Source: Pseudaeromonas aegiceratis (GTDB taxonomy: Bacteria; Pseudomonadota; Gammaproteobacteria; Enterobacterales; Aeromonadaceae). From it: a stretch of 64,000 bases of DNA. Where the stretch lies: NCBI RefSeq assembly GCF_046254905.1, contig NZ_CP158016.1, forward strand, positions 2,356,001 to 2,420,000, written 5' to 3'. The translations under genes were made by a program, and so were the position numbers. Under the pieces are notes generated by a model. The model searched no databases. It was not told where the DNA came from and was given only the letters and a program-made list of their open reading frames with translations. This document shows, in pieces, positions 34,569 through 43,728 of this stretch. Within the stretch, counting starts at the first letter, position 1. Each line of letters opens with the position of its first letter.

Positions 34569-36077
34569 ATGGTTTCTCGCCGCCCCTTTTATATCGCCGT
34601 CATCGTCCTGTATGTGCTCGGCATCGCCCTCATGCTCTATCGGCACATCGCCTTCGAGGTGCCCTGGCTGCCCGGTGAACTCAGAAGCGTCTGGTCCCTG
34701 GAGGCCAAGGTAGAATTTGACGCCGATGGTGGCCCGGCCACCGTCTCGCTGGCCATTCCCGGCACCCAGAACGGCTACACCCTGATCGATCAGGCGGCCG
34801 CCAGCCCGGGCTACGGCCTGACCTTTGGCACCAAGGACAACGCCAATCGCGCCATCTGGACCATACGGGAAGCCCGCGGCCACCAGGAACTCTATTACCG
34901 CGCGGACATGTTGAGCGACCCCTACGCCAAGGTGCTGCTGACCCCGCCCGAGGTGGTCAAGCCCCTGTTCAAGGAAGCGGTCGAGACCGCCATGCGCCAG
35001 CTGCTGGATGAGGCCAAGGCCGAGTCCGCCGATCCCTTCAGCCTGACTCAGGCCATCCTGCGCCAGCTGCAGGACAAGCAACTGAACGTGGAGCTGCTCA
35101 AGGAACACAAGACCCCGGCCGAGCTGGTGGTGGATCTGCTGGGCATGAGCAATGTGCCGGCCCGGGTGGTGCGCGCCCTGACGCTGGAAGACGGTCGCCG
35201 TCGCCAGAGCCTGACCAACTATGTGCAGGTGTTCTCAGCCAACGGCAACCAGTATCGCCTGTTTAGCGTCGAGCCCAAGCCCAGCAGTGCCAACCCGCTG
35301 CTGCTGTGGGAATACCAGTCCGTGCCCCTGCTGGATGTCACGGGCGGCAGCAACTCCCGGGTCACCTTCTCCATCATCAAGAAGCAGGTCTCCGTGGCCC
35401 GCGCCCTGTCGGACAAGTTCCAGAACACCGAGCTGCTGAACCTGTCGGTGGACGCCCTGCCCCTGGAAGAACAGGCCCTGTTCAAGGGCATACTGCTGCT
35501 GCCCATCGGCGTATTGGTGGTGGTCTTCCTGCGGGTCATCGTCGGCCTCAAGACCTCGGGCACCTTCATGCCGGTGCTGATCGCCGTGGCCTTTATCCAG
35601 ACCAATCTGACCGTCGGCTTGCTGGGCTTCCTGTCCATCGTCGGGGTCGGCCTCGTCATCCGTTCCTATCTATCGCGACTCAACCTCTTGCTGGTGGCGC
35701 GGATCTCGGCGGTGATCATCACGGTGATCGGTATCATCGGCATCCTCTCCTTCATCACCTACAAGCTGGGGCTGACCCAGGGCATGAAGATCACCTTCTT
35801 CCCCATGATCATCCTCTCCTGGACCATAGAGCGAATGTCCATCCTGTGGGAGGAAGAGGGTCCCAAGGAGGTGGTCAAGCAAGGGGGTGGCTCCCTGCTG
35901 GTGGCCGTGCTGGCTTACTTGGCCATGGACAACGGCATCATCCAGCACCTGACCTTCAACTTCCTCGGCTTGCAACTCATGCTGATGGCGACCGTGCTGC
36001 TGATGGGTAACTACACGGGTTATCGGCTCTCCGAGCTGAAGCGTTTCAAACCCCTGGTGGATGAGCTGAAGAAATAA
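34569..36077 (+). CDS. Inactive transglutaminase fused to 7-TM domain
   Basis: 502 residues. It has one N-terminal membrane helix (about 8-27) and an extracytoplasmic transglutaminase-like region to about 270. There the LLGMSNVPARVVRAL block corresponds to the core helix of the fold, but the catalytic Cys is absent. About seven C-terminal membrane helices follow (roughly 310-490). This matches the family annotated as inactive transglutaminase fused to 7 transmembrane helices. It sits 26 bp after the retropepsin gene and one base before the ATP-grasp gene. It probably acts as a peptide-binding receptor or scaffold in the envelope. Confidence 0.85.
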   Translation: MVSRRPFYIAVIVLYVLGIALMLYRHIAFEVPWLPGELRSVWSLEAKVEFDADGGPATVSLAIPGTQNGYTLIDQAAASPGYGLTFGTKDNANRAIWTIREARGHQELYYRADMLSDPYAKVLLTPPEVVKPLFKEAVETAMRQLLDEAKAESADPFSLTQAILRQLQDKQLNVELLKEHKTPAELVVDLLGMSNVPARVVRALTLEDGRRRQSLTNYVQVFSANGNQYRLFSVEPKPSSANPLLLWEYQSVPLLDVTGGSNSRVTFSIIKKQVSVARALSDKFQNTELLNLSVDALPLEEQALFKGILLLPIGVLVVVFLRVIVGLKTSGTFMPVLIAVAFIQTNLTVGLLGFLSIVGVGLVIRSYLSRLNLLLVARISAVIITVIGIIGILSFITYKLGLTQGMKITFFPMIILSWTIERMSILWEEEGPKEVVKQGGGSLLVAVLAYLAMDNGIIQHLTFNFLGLQLMLMATVLLMGNYTGYRLSELKRFKPLVDELKK

Positions 36078-36078
36078 G

Positions 36079-37056
36079 ATGGCATTCTGGAACCGTTATA
36101 CCTCGCCATTCAAGCTGGCCAGCCTCGGCATCATGGGGATGAACCAGCGCAATATCGGCTACATAGGGCGCTACAACCCCAGATCCCTCTATCCGCTGGT
36201 GGATAACAAGCTCAAGACCAAACGCATCGCCATCGATGCCGGGGTGACTGTGCCTAAGCTTATCGGCACCATCAGCTTCCAGTACGAGGTGGGACGCATC
36301 ACCAAGATGGTCCAGGATTGGCCGGGCTTCTGCATCAAGCCGGCCCGGGGCTCTGGTGGCAAGGGGATACTGGTGATCCTGCGCCATGAGGACGGCCTCT
36401 ACTACAAGCCCAACGGCCAGGCCTGCAACCAGGCGGATCTGGAGCGCCACGTCTCCAACATACTGGCGGGACTCTTCTCCCTGGGGGGCAAACCGGATCT
36501 GGTGATGGTCGAGGATCTCATCAACTTCGATGATGTGTTCGACGGCTACTCCTTCGAAGGGGTGCCAGACACCCGGGTGATCGTGTTCAAGGGCTTCCCC
36601 GTGATGGCCATGATGCGCCTGTCCACCTCCTCCTCCGATGGCAAGGCCAACCTGCACCAGGGCGCCGTGGGGGTGGGGATCTGCCTGCGCACCGGGCGCG
36701 CGGTGCGCGCTGTGCAGTACAACGAGCCGCTGCGTTACCACCCGGACACCCAGAAGGATCTGTTCGAGCTACAGGTGCCCCACTGGCACAAGCTGCTGAC
36801 CCTGGCCTCCAGCTGCTACGAGATGTCTGGGTTGGGCTATCTGGGCACCGACATGGTGCTGGACAAGAAGCGTGGCCCCATGCTGCTGGAACTCAATGCC
36901 CGCCCGGGTCTGTCCATTCAGATCGCCAATGCCTCCGGCCTGCTGCCCAGGGTGCGCGCGGTCAGCAAGCTGGGTAAGGTGCAGCTGAGCGTGGAGGAGC
37001 GCATCGGCTTTGCCATGGAGAAGTTCGGTGTGTTCGAAGGCCCCAGCCTAAGCTAG
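36079..37056 (+). CDS. RimK-like (alpha-L-glutamate ligase-like) ATP-grasp protein
   Basis: A cytoplasmic ATP-grasp enzyme of 325 residues. It has MNQRNIGYIGRYNPR near the N-terminus and a nucleotide-binding loop (FCIKPARGSGGKGILV). A central VMVEDLI strand is followed by the metal-binding end LLELNARPGL. It belongs to the RimK-related branch that forms amide bonds between carboxylates and amines, typically adding amino acids to a peptide or protein. The substrate is unknown. It starts one base after the 7-TM gene, so the two are surely co-translated. It ends the cassette before a terminator. Confidence 0.87.
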   Translation: MAFWNRYTSPFKLASLGIMGMNQRNIGYIGRYNPRSLYPLVDNKLKTKRIAIDAGVTVPKLIGTISFQYEVGRITKMVQDWPGFCIKPARGSGGKGILVILRHEDGLYYKPNGQACNQADLERHVSNILAGLFSLGGKPDLVMVEDLINFDDVFDGYSFEGVPDTRVIVFKGFPVMAMMRLSTSSSDGKANLHQGAVGVGICLRTGRAVRAVQYNEPLRYHPDTQKDLFELQVPHWHKLLTLASSCYEMSGLGYLGTDMVLDKKRGPMLLELNARPGLSIQIANASGLLPRVRAVSKLGKVQLSVEERIGFAMEKFGVFEGPSLS

Positions 37057-37087
37057 ACCCGCGATTTAAATCGCACGTCTCCAGACC

Positions 37088-37113
37088 ATTACGGCGCCCC
37101 AGGGCGCCGTAAT
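37088..37113. terminator. Terminator between the ATP-grasp cassette and the GT39-like gene
   Basis: A perfect 12-bp stem ATTACGGCGCCC/GGGCGCCGTAAT (37088-37099 with 37102-37113), then TTATT on the plus strand. The genes on either side converge. Confidence 0.75.
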
Positions 37114-37120
37114 TTATTCA

Positions 37121-38803
37121 TCAAGATCCACTCTCACGCCGCCGGAACAGCCCAGGCTGCACCTCGTCATAGGTCGTGACTATGTAGGCCAGCAGGGCTT
37201 GCTGGGAGGTCGAATAGGCATGGGGATCGGCGCGAAAGCGCGCCAGCTTCTTGCCGCGCACCAGGATAAAGGCCGGCGGCTTGGCCTGCAGCGCCGCCAG
37301 CACCTTGGCCTTCACGTCATAGCCCGGGGTAACGTTGTCAAAGAACAGGTAGGGCGTCGCCGCCGCGCGCTCGCTCCAGACATAAAACTGCGGCATTGTC
37401 CCCTCCACCCAGAGGGTATCGCTTGGACTCGACTCGGCGCGGATCTGCTGCACCTGTTGCCAGGTCGTGGCATTGAAAGGGCGCCCCGCGGTAGCGGCCA
37501 GGTAGGCGGAGTAGCCGGTCAGGCAGATCGGCAGGACGCAGGCCATGACCACCATCAACCGTTGGGCCCCGTGGGCACCCACGGGCAGCCAGCGCCAGCC
37601 GGCCAGGATCAGCAGGAGTGCCCCGCCTAGGGCAACCCCCATCTGCAGCGCAACCTTATCCAGTGGCCACTCGAAGCGGGTCCAATCGAACAGGGTGTGG
37701 GGAATGAGCAAGAACAGCCCCCAGCCCCCCAACACAGGCCAGGCCCAGCGCCAACCTTGACCGGCCCAGTGCAGCAGCAGGGCCAGGCTCAAGGGCAGCA
37801 GCGGCAGGATCAGCTCATCGTAGTGGTCATACACATGACCGGACACCGAATTGGCCACCAGTCCCGCCAGCGCGCTCCACAACAGTACCCACAAAAGGCC
37901 CGCGCGCAGCCTCAGCAGCTCGCCGCGCGCCTGGCTAAACAGCCCCCACACCGCCCAGGGCAGCAGCAGCAACCAACCGGTACGCAGCAGACCAACCAGC
38001 CCCACCGCCAAGGAGAAACCCGAGCCATAGCTGTGACCGAAGAAGACGCCATAGGCATAGAAGAGGAAGTTATCCCAGACCCCCTGTTGCCAAAAATAGG
38101 CCAGCAAGGGCAAGGCCACCAGCAACAGGCCTGCCAGGGCGCTCAGCGCCAGCCAGCACACCTGGCGCCAGGCCCCCTGCCCCAGCCACAAGCAACCCAG
38201 ACCCGCATACCAGGCGGCCCAGAGCACGGCGTTGTTGGGACGCATCATGAACACCAGCCCCAGGGTCAGGGCCGGCAACCAGGCCTGGGCCAGCACAAAG
38301 CGCCCGGCCTGCAACTGACCGGCAAAGCCGCCGAAGGCCAGCAGGGCCAGGGCCAGGCTCCACTCCTCGGTCATGTTGCCGTAGTAGTAGCGAAAGCCGC
38401 ACAGGGCCAGGGTGGCCAGCAACGCCAGCCAGCTGGCCGCCAGGCTGCAGCCCAGACGCCGCAATCCACGGTAAGCGCTGGAGAGTCCCAGTGCCAGCAG
38501 CAGGGTTTCCAGCGCCGCCATGCCGGCAAAGCCCCCCAGGCGATAGCCCAGGGCATCCAGGGCGAAGATCATGGGGCCCTTGATATCCAGCATGTCACGA
38601 TAGAGCACGGATCCATCGGCCCACATCTTGCCCATCACGGCAAACAAGGAGGCATCGAAGGCCGGCGCCATGCCGTACCACAGGGGATTTTGCAGCGTCA
38701 GCAGCGCCGCCAGCAGCAGACACAGCCAGCCCCGTAACCCGCCCTGCTGATCGGCCTGCGACAACAGCCCCGTGAGCCGGCTCCCCCTTTGCATTTGCTT
38801 CAT
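37121..38803 (-). CDS. Polytopic membrane protein, glycosyltransferase-39-like
   Basis: 560 residues with about 11-12 hydrophobic helices and a C-terminal soluble domain (about 455-560). The N-terminal external loop FDASLFAVMGKMWADGSVLYRDMLDIKGP carries the Asp and KGP features of GT39/ArnT/PMT-like lipid-phosphate-sugar-dependent glycosyltransferases. The substrate is unknown. The frame is open 34 codons upstream, but the ATG at 38803 has TAGGAG six bases before it. It follows the TerC-CorC gene across a hairpin and converges with the ATP-grasp cassette. Confidence 0.7.
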   Translation of the reverse strand: MKQMQRGSRLTGLLSQADQQGGLRGWLCLLLAALLTLQNPLWYGMAPAFDASLFAVMGKMWADGSVLYRDMLDIKGPMIFALDALGYRLGGFAGMAALETLLLALGLSSAYRGLRRLGCSLAASWLALLATLALCGFRYYYGNMTEEWSLALALLAFGGFAGQLQAGRFVLAQAWLPALTLGLVFMMRPNNAVLWAAWYAGLGCLWLGQGAWRQVCWLALSALAGLLLVALPLLAYFWQQGVWDNFLFYAYGVFFGHSYGSGFSLAVGLVGLLRTGWLLLLPWAVWGLFSQARGELLRLRAGLLWVLLWSALAGLVANSVSGHVYDHYDELILPLLPLSLALLLHWAGQGWRWAWPVLGGWGLFLLIPHTLFDWTRFEWPLDKVALQMGVALGGALLLILAGWRWLPVGAHGAQRLMVVMACVLPICLTGYSAYLAATAGRPFNATTWQQVQQIRAESSPSDTLWVEGTMPQFYVWSERAAATPYLFFDNVTPGYDVKAKVLAALQAKPPAFILVRGKKLARFRADPHAYSTSQQALLAYIVTTYDEVQPGLFRRRESGS

Positions 38804-38834
38804 GACCACTCCTACCCGCAGCCACACACAACAA

Positions 38835-38852
38835 GGCCCCGCACGCGGGGCC
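38835..38852 (-). terminator. GC hairpin after the TerC-CorC gene
   Basis: GGCCCCGC/GCGGGGCC (38835-38842 with 38845-38852); on the minus strand it is followed by TTGTTGTG. Possible terminator ahead of the GT39-like gene. Confidence 0.5.
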
Positions 38853-38870
38853 ACTCGATTCCTTCGTCTG

Positions 38871-40328
38871 CTAGCTATCTTGCCGCCGCAACCAGAGGGT
38901 TTCAATCCGGTGGGCGTTCAGCTGCAACACATTGATCTGCCAGCCATCCAACAACAGCTCTTCCCCCTGCCTGGGCAGACGCTGCAACCGCTCCAGCAGC
39001 CAGCCCGCCAGGGTGTGATAATGGCTGGTGGGTGGCGCCGGAAAGCCGATCTGCCGTTGCAGCTCCTGCAGCAGGTAATCGCCACTCACCCGATAGCTGC
39101 CCGGACCCAGGCAGACCAGATCCTGATCCTCTTCCCCCGGCTCCGGCAGCTTGCCGGCGATCTCCTCCAGCACGTCCCGGATGGTGATGAGCCCCTCGAA
39201 GTTGCCGAACTCATCCAGCACGAAGGCCATGTGAGTGCGGGCCTGACGGAACTGATCCAAGGCGCCCAGCACGCTTAAGGTCTCCGGCAGGCAGAGGGGA
39301 TGGGGGTTGACCAGGGCCTCCAGGGCCAGGGGTTCACCTTGCAGCAGCCGCGCCAGCACATCGCGCTTGCGCAAGATCCCCAGGGGCGCGTCCTTGTTGC
39401 CCTCCCGGATCACCACCAGACGGGAGTGGGGGGTGCGGGCCAGCTGGGCATGGACCGCCGCCAGCGGCTCGCTCAGGTCCAGCATCTCCACATCGTGGCG
39501 CACCGACATGATGGCCCGGATCGGCAGATCCGACAGCTGGCTGACCCGTGCCAGCATGGACTGGGCCTCCTGCTCCAGGGGCGGCAGGGGCGTCTCGTCC
39601 GCGCTCGCCTCGGCCGAGGGCAATCCGGCCGAGTCGTCGGCATAGCGAAAGCGCCACAGCAGCCAGGCTGCCAGCATCACCAGGGTCAACAGCCAGTAGA
39701 GGATAAACAACGGCAACGGGGTGCCCAGCCCTTCGGCCAGCAGGGTCACCCCCACCAGCAGCAACAGGGCCTGGGCCAGGCGCAGCAGACGGTGATCCTC
39801 CAGCCAGCGCCAAGGATCCGTGGGCAGCCGCCACAGCAGCAAGGGTACCAGCGCCCAGATCAGCAAGATGGGCCAGGGGGAACGCAGCAAGCCGATGGCC
39901 AGGGCCGCGCTCTGGGCGGCAAACAGCAGGCTGCACAAGGCCGCCTGCCAGAGGCCACGGCGAAAATCCAGGCTGGCCGGCTCGGCCTGCCCGACGGAGC
40001 CATCCAGGCGCAGCAGGCCATTGACGCCGCGCAGCAGCAGATAGCCCCCCGCCAACCAGGCCAGCCAGGGCCGCACCGCCAGGGTCTGGGCCTCCCCTGC
40101 CACCAGCAGCCAGGGTGCCAGGGACAGCAGGAACAAGAGGCGCCAGAGGCCCCCCAATCCCAGCCCCAGCGCCACATAGCGCCGCCGCTGAAAGCCAGGC
40201 CAGACCTGAGCCCCCAGTTGCAGCTGGCGGCGGGAAGCCAACCAGGTACGTCCCTCCAGCAGCAGCAGACAGAGCATGCCCCAGTAGAGCAGCGGATCCA
40301 GCGTCATCATCCCTGACATGGCGATCAT
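38871..40328 (-). CDS. TerC-family membrane protein with CBS pair and CorC domain
   Basis: 485 residues: an N-terminal TerC-like membrane domain of about seven helices (1-225), then a linker. Two CBS domains follow (about 262-390; IMSVRHDVEMLDL and FVLDEFGNFEGLITIRDVLEEI), and a C-terminal CorC/HlyC domain. The architecture is that of E. coli YegH/YoaE, linked to metal-ion handling or membrane homeostasis but without an established reaction. AAGGATGAG precedes the ATG and overlaps the queC stop region, so it is translated with queC. Confidence 0.85.
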   Translation of the reverse strand: MIAMSGMMTLDPLLYWGMLCLLLLEGRTWLASRRQLQLGAQVWPGFQRRRYVALGLGLGGLWRLLFLLSLAPWLLVAGEAQTLAVRPWLAWLAGGYLLLRGVNGLLRLDGSVGQAEPASLDFRRGLWQAALCSLLFAAQSAALAIGLLRSPWPILLIWALVPLLLWRLPTDPWRWLEDHRLLRLAQALLLLVGVTLLAEGLGTPLPLFILYWLLTLVMLAAWLLWRFRYADDSAGLPSAEASADETPLPPLEQEAQSMLARVSQLSDLPIRAIMSVRHDVEMLDLSEPLAAVHAQLARTPHSRLVVIREGNKDAPLGILRKRDVLARLLQGEPLALEALVNPHPLCLPETLSVLGALDQFRQARTHMAFVLDEFGNFEGLITIRDVLEEIAGKLPEPGEEDQDLVCLGPGSYRVSGDYLLQELQRQIGFPAPPTSHYHTLAGWLLERLQRLPRQGEELLLDGWQINVLQLNAHRIETLWLRRQDS

Positions 40329-40329
40329 C

Positions 40330-41049
40330 TCATCCTTGGGCCACGGGCTCCGTCTGGGCCAGCTTGGCCTCCAGGCTGGCCATCACCTCGGCGGGGTTCG
40401 CCAGGTAGTTGGCCAATCCCCTGGCCCGCAGCTGACACGCCGGGCAGTCGCCACACCCCTCGCCCACCACGCCGTTGTAACAGGTCAGGGTCTGGTGGCG
40501 CACGTACTCCAGGCGGCCATAGCGGTCCGCCAGGGCCCAGGTCTGGGCCTTGTCCAGCCACATCAGGGGGGTGAGTATGGTCAAGGGCCGCTCCATCCCC
40601 AGCACCAGGGCCCGGTTGAGGGCCTGGACGAAGTCATGGCGGCAGTCCGGGTAACCGGAGAAGTCGGTCTCGCAGACCCCGGTGATGATCACCTCGGCCC
40701 CCACCTGGTAGGCGTAGATCCCTGCCAGGGTGAGAAAGACGATGTTGCGCCCCGGCACGAAGGTGTTGGGCAGGCCGTTATCCTGCAGCTGGGTGCTCAC
40801 CGGGATCGACGCCCGGGTCAGGGCCGAGGCGGCCAATTCACCCAGCAGGGAGACATCCATCACCTTGTGGGCCGTCACCCCCAGCTCCTGGGCGATCTGC
40901 CGGGCCACCTCGATCTCTTTGACGTGCCGCTGGCCATAATCGAAGGTCAGGGCATGCACCTCGTCGTACCGGCTCAGCGCCTGGATAAGACAGGTGGTGC
41001 TGTCCTGCCCCCCGCTGAACACCACCACGGCCTTGGATAGCTTGCTCAT
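40330..41049 (-). CDS. queC: 7-cyano-7-deazaguanine synthase QueC
   Basis: Converts 7-carboxy-7-deazaguanine to preQ0 in queuosine synthesis, using ATP and ammonia. 239 residues; the PP-loop FSGGQDSTTCL is at the N-terminus and the zinc site at the C-terminus (CGDCPACQLR with an upstream Cys). The open frame runs farther upstream, but the ATG at 41049 is the family start. It lies 10 bp after rluB. Confidence 0.96.
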   Translation of the reverse strand: MSKLSKAVVVFSGGQDSTTCLIQALSRYDEVHALTFDYGQRHVKEIEVARQIAQELGVTAHKVMDVSLLGELAASALTRASIPVSTQLQDNGLPNTFVPGRNIVFLTLAGIYAYQVGAEVIITGVCETDFSGYPDCRHDFVQALNRALVLGMERPLTILTPLMWLDKAQTWALADRYGRLEYVRHQTLTCYNGVVGEGCGDCPACQLRARGLANYLANPAEVMASLEAKLAQTEPVAQG

Positions 41050-41059
41050 CGGACGCTCC

Positions 41060-42046
41060 TTACCGACCACGACCACCGGCCTTGCCGCCGCGCAAGGGCG
41101 CCTTGGGCGCCACCGGGCTGCCGACCCGCGGCTTGGCGGGGCGCGCCTTGGCCGGCTGCTGGGGCCGCTCGCTGGGGGCGCGGCGCTCCACATGGGCCTG
41201 ACGATTGTCCCCCTGCTGCTCCTGGTGCTTGCGCACCGCGCGGCGGATCTGGGCCTTCTGCTTGAACTGCGCCTTGCGATCGTCCACCGCCACCTTGGTC
41301 TCGGTCTCGGCCAACAGGCCCACCAGCTTGCGCAGGTAGTTCACCTCTTCGAGGCCCAGCTCCTTCCAGCCACCACGGGGCACGTTCTTATCCAGCTGGA
41401 TATCGCCGTAGCGGATCCGCATCAGCCGGCTCACCTGCACCTCCTGGCTCTCCCACAGGCGGCGCACCTCCCGGTTACGCCCCTCGCACAGGGTGACGTT
41501 GAACCACTGGTTCATGCCTTCGCCGCCGGCCCGACCTATCTTGTCGAACTTGCCTTCCCCATCCTCGAGCTGCACCCCGCGGCGCAGCCGCTGCAGCATG
41601 GCCTCGTTGACCTCGCCGAACACCCGCACCGCGTATTCCCGCTCCACCTCGTGGCGCGGGTGCATCAGGCGGTTGGCCAGCTCACCATCTGTGGTGAACA
41701 GCAGCAAGCCGGAGGTGTTGACGTCCAGGCGACCCACGGCAATCCAGCGGCCCTCCTTGAGGATGGGCAGGCGGTCAAACACGGTGGGACGCCCTTCCGG
41801 GTCGTGCCGGGTACACATCTCGCCTTCGGGCTTGTGGTAGGCCAGCACCCGGCAGATCTGCTCCTCGGCGGCCTTGGTGTTTACCGTGTGGCCATCCACC
41901 CGGATCAAGGCACCCGGGCCCACTCTGTCCCCCAGCACCGCCACCTTGCCGTCGACACTCACCCGGCCGGCACTGATGATGGTCTCCATCTCGCGACGGG
42001 AACCCACGCCGGCCCGTGCCAGCACTTTTTGCAATTTTTCACTCAT
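41060..42046 (-). CDS. rluB: 23S rRNA pseudouridine(2605) synthase RluB
   Basis: 328 residues starting MSEKLQKVLARAGVGSRREME as E. coli RluB does. An N-terminal S4 RNA-binding domain is followed by the RsuA-type catalytic domain with Asp in GRLDVNTSGLLLFT. The last 80 residues form a basic Pro/Ala/Arg/Gly tail, low-complexity and variable in the family. In-frame ATGs exist at 42052 and 42070; the chosen start has GGA at nine bases. Confidence 0.95.
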   Translation of the reverse strand: MSEKLQKVLARAGVGSRREMETIISAGRVSVDGKVAVLGDRVGPGALIRVDGHTVNTKAAEEQICRVLAYHKPEGEMCTRHDPEGRPTVFDRLPILKEGRWIAVGRLDVNTSGLLLFTTDGELANRLMHPRHEVEREYAVRVFGEVNEAMLQRLRRGVQLEDGEGKFDKIGRAGGEGMNQWFNVTLCEGRNREVRRLWESQEVQVSRLMRIRYGDIQLDKNVPRGGWKELGLEEVNYLRKLVGLLAETETKVAVDDRKAQFKQKAQIRRAVRKHQEQQGDNRQAHVERRAPSERPQQPAKARPAKPRVGSPVAPKAPLRGGKAGGRGR

Positions 42047-42103
42047 GGTCATATTTCCAAAGGGGGGCACAGGCCCCCGGTCAGATGCGGCCTCGGGCCA
42101 GGA

Positions 42104-42724
42104 TTATTCGAAACGGCTGGGATCACCGGCACCCCGGCGCACCACCACAGGCGTCTCGTCGGAGAAGTCCACGACCGTGGTGGGCTGCTCGCCCAGGTTG
42201 CCGCCGTCGATGATGAGATCCACCAGCTTGCCCAGGTGGTCCCGGATCGCCTCAGGGTCGGATTCGGTCACCTCGGCCCCCGGCAGTATCAGGGAGGTGG
42301 ACATCATGGGTTCCCCCAAGGCCTCCAGCAGGGCCAGGGTGATCCTGTCCCCCGGCACCCGCAGGCCTATGGTCTTCTTCTTCTCGTTGAGCACCCGACG
42401 GGGCACTTCCTTGGTGGCCTTGAAGATGAAGGTGTAAGGCCCGGGGGTATTGTTCTTGATCAGGCGAAAGGCCTGGTTGTCCACCCGTGCGAAGTGGGAG
42501 ATCTCGGCAAGATCCTTGCAGAGCAAGGTGAAGTTGTGGTCCTGCCCCAGCTGGCGGATGCGGCAGATCCGCTCCATGGCGGACTTGTCACCCACCTGGC
42601 AGCCCAGGGCATAGCCGGAGTCCGTGGGGTAGATCAGCACGCCGCCATCACGCAGCAGGGCCACCGCCTGGTTGATGAGACGCGGCTGGGGGTTTTCAGG
42701 GTGAAGGGTAAAATATTGACTCAT
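42104..42724 (-). CDS. yciO: YciO: Sua5/TsaC-like protein
   Basis: A single-domain YrdC/Sua5-fold protein of 206 residues. It has the YPTDSGYALGC nucleotide pocket, KXR-type residues (RICRIRQLGQDHNFTLL) and PGPYTFIFKATKEVPRR. E. coli YciO is a paralogue of TsaC with weak threonylcarbamoyl-AMP synthase activity; its cellular role is unclear. Its start overlaps the rnm stop by four bases (ATGA). Confidence 0.93.
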   Translation of the reverse strand: MSQYFTLHPENPQPRLINQAVALLRDGGVLIYPTDSGYALGCQVGDKSAMERICRIRQLGQDHNFTLLCKDLAEISHFARVDNQAFRLIKNNTPGPYTFIFKATKEVPRRVLNEKKKTIGLRVPGDRITLALLEALGEPMMSTSLILPGAEVTESDPEAIRDHLGKLVDLIIDGGNLGEQPTTVVDFSDETPVVVRRGAGDPSRFE

Positions 42725-43587
42725 GATTCCTCCCGGAATGCATTGGACGCGTCGGCGTCGAGAAAGCGCTCCCACACCGGGGTCGCTTCCTTGGGTAACC
42801 AGAGCTGTTTGCCCAGCTCCAGCCAATGAGAAGGGAAGTGAAAGTCCGAACCGACCGAGGCCAGCAGGCCAAACTCCCGGCTCCATTGACCCAGGTTAGC
42901 CCGCACCTGGGGGCTTTGCTGGGCCATGCTCACTTCCATGGCGTCCCCGCCGGCCGTCACGAAGTCGGCCAGCAGACGCTTGATCCATTTGGCGGTGAGA
43001 TTATACCCCGTGGGATGGGCAAGTACAGCTTGCCCGCCAGCCTGGTGGATGACCTGGCAGGCCTCGGCCAGGCTGACCCACTGGGGGCGCACGTAGGCCT
43101 TGCCCCGCCGCCCAAGGTAGACATCAAACGCCTTCTGCATCGTCTTGCTCACCCCTAGGGCCACCAGATGGCGAGCAAAGTGGGCCCGGGTCAGGCTGCC
43201 GCTGCCGGCCAGGGCCCGTGCCGCCTCGTAGGTGCCCTCGATATGCAGCTTGGCCAGCTTGCGATCCAGCTCCCGCGCCCGCCACTCCCGGGACTCGGCC
43301 TGCCGCTGGCATAAGGCCAGGAGTGCCGGATGATGGCGGTCCACCGCCAGCCCCACCACGTGGATTTCGTGATTCTCCCAGCTGCAGGAGATTTCGATGC
43401 CATCGATCAGGGTCAGGGCCAGGCCGTGACGGGCGATGGCCCCATGGGCCTCGTCGAGACCGGCCACCGTATCGTGATCCGTCAAGGCCAGCACATCCAC
43501 CTGCTGGTCCACCGCCCGCAGCATCAGGGCTTCTGGGCTGAGGTGGCCGTCGGAGGCGGTGGAGTGACTGTGAAGATCGAGGCGCAT
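42721..43587 (-). CDS. rnm: 5'-3' exoribonuclease Rnm (RNase AM, YciV)
   Basis: A PHP-domain hydrolase of 288 residues. Metal-binding motifs are DLHSHSTASDG at the N-terminus, ALTDHDTVAGL, IDGIEISCSW and the C-terminal SVGSDFHFP. In E. coli it matures the 5' ends of 23S, 16S and 5S rRNA and degrades short oligonucleotides and pAp. It is divergent from trp, exactly as in E. coli. Confidence 0.94.
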   Translation of the reverse strand: MRLDLHSHSTASDGHLSPEALMLRAVDQQVDVLALTDHDTVAGLDEAHGAIARHGLALTLIDGIEISCSWENHEIHVVGLAVDRHHPALLALCQRQAESREWRARELDRKLAKLHIEGTYEAARALAGSGSLTRAHFARHLVALGVSKTMQKAFDVYLGRRGKAYVRPQWVSLAEACQVIHQAGGQAVLAHPTGYNLTAKWIKRLLADFVTAGGDAMEVSMAQQSPQVRANLGQWSREFGLLASVGSDFHFPSHWLELGKQLWLPKEATPVWERFLDADASNAFREES

Positions 43588-43611
43588 GGCGTTTCCTGCT
43601 CAAAAAGAGGC

Positions 43612-43641
43612 TTGACAATATCAGGCCGTTATCGTTTAACT
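43612..43641 (+). promoter_or_regulatory. trp operon promoter
   Basis: A perfect TTGACA (43612-43617), then TTTAAC/TTAACT at 17/18 bp (43635-43641). TTAACT is the same -10 as in the E. coli trp promoter. No CTAG-type TrpR half sites are visible, so repression by TrpR cannot be claimed from this sequence. Confidence 0.75.
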
Positions 43642-43674
43642 GTTACCACTTTAACGCATCAGGATGGTTATCTC

Positions 43675-43728
43675 ATGGCAAGCAAGCTGACCCGTCGTAC
43701 CGGTTGGTGGTGGCACACTCCCAGTTAA
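43675..43728 (+). CDS. trpL: trp operon leader peptide TrpL
   Basis: A 17-residue peptide, MASKLTRRTGWWWHTPS, with three consecutive Trp codons at positions 11-13. It sits about 35 bp past the promoter and 60 bp before a rho-independent hairpin. Ribosome stalling at the TGG codons when tRNA-Trp is uncharged would favour the antiterminator. This is the classic attenuation arrangement; here the tandem is three Trp rather than the two in E. coli. Confidence 0.95.
   Translation: MASKLTRRTGWWWHTPS

Noticed and set aside
43618..43660. TrpR operator
   Set aside because: The -10 region lacks the CTAG half sites of known TrpR operators.
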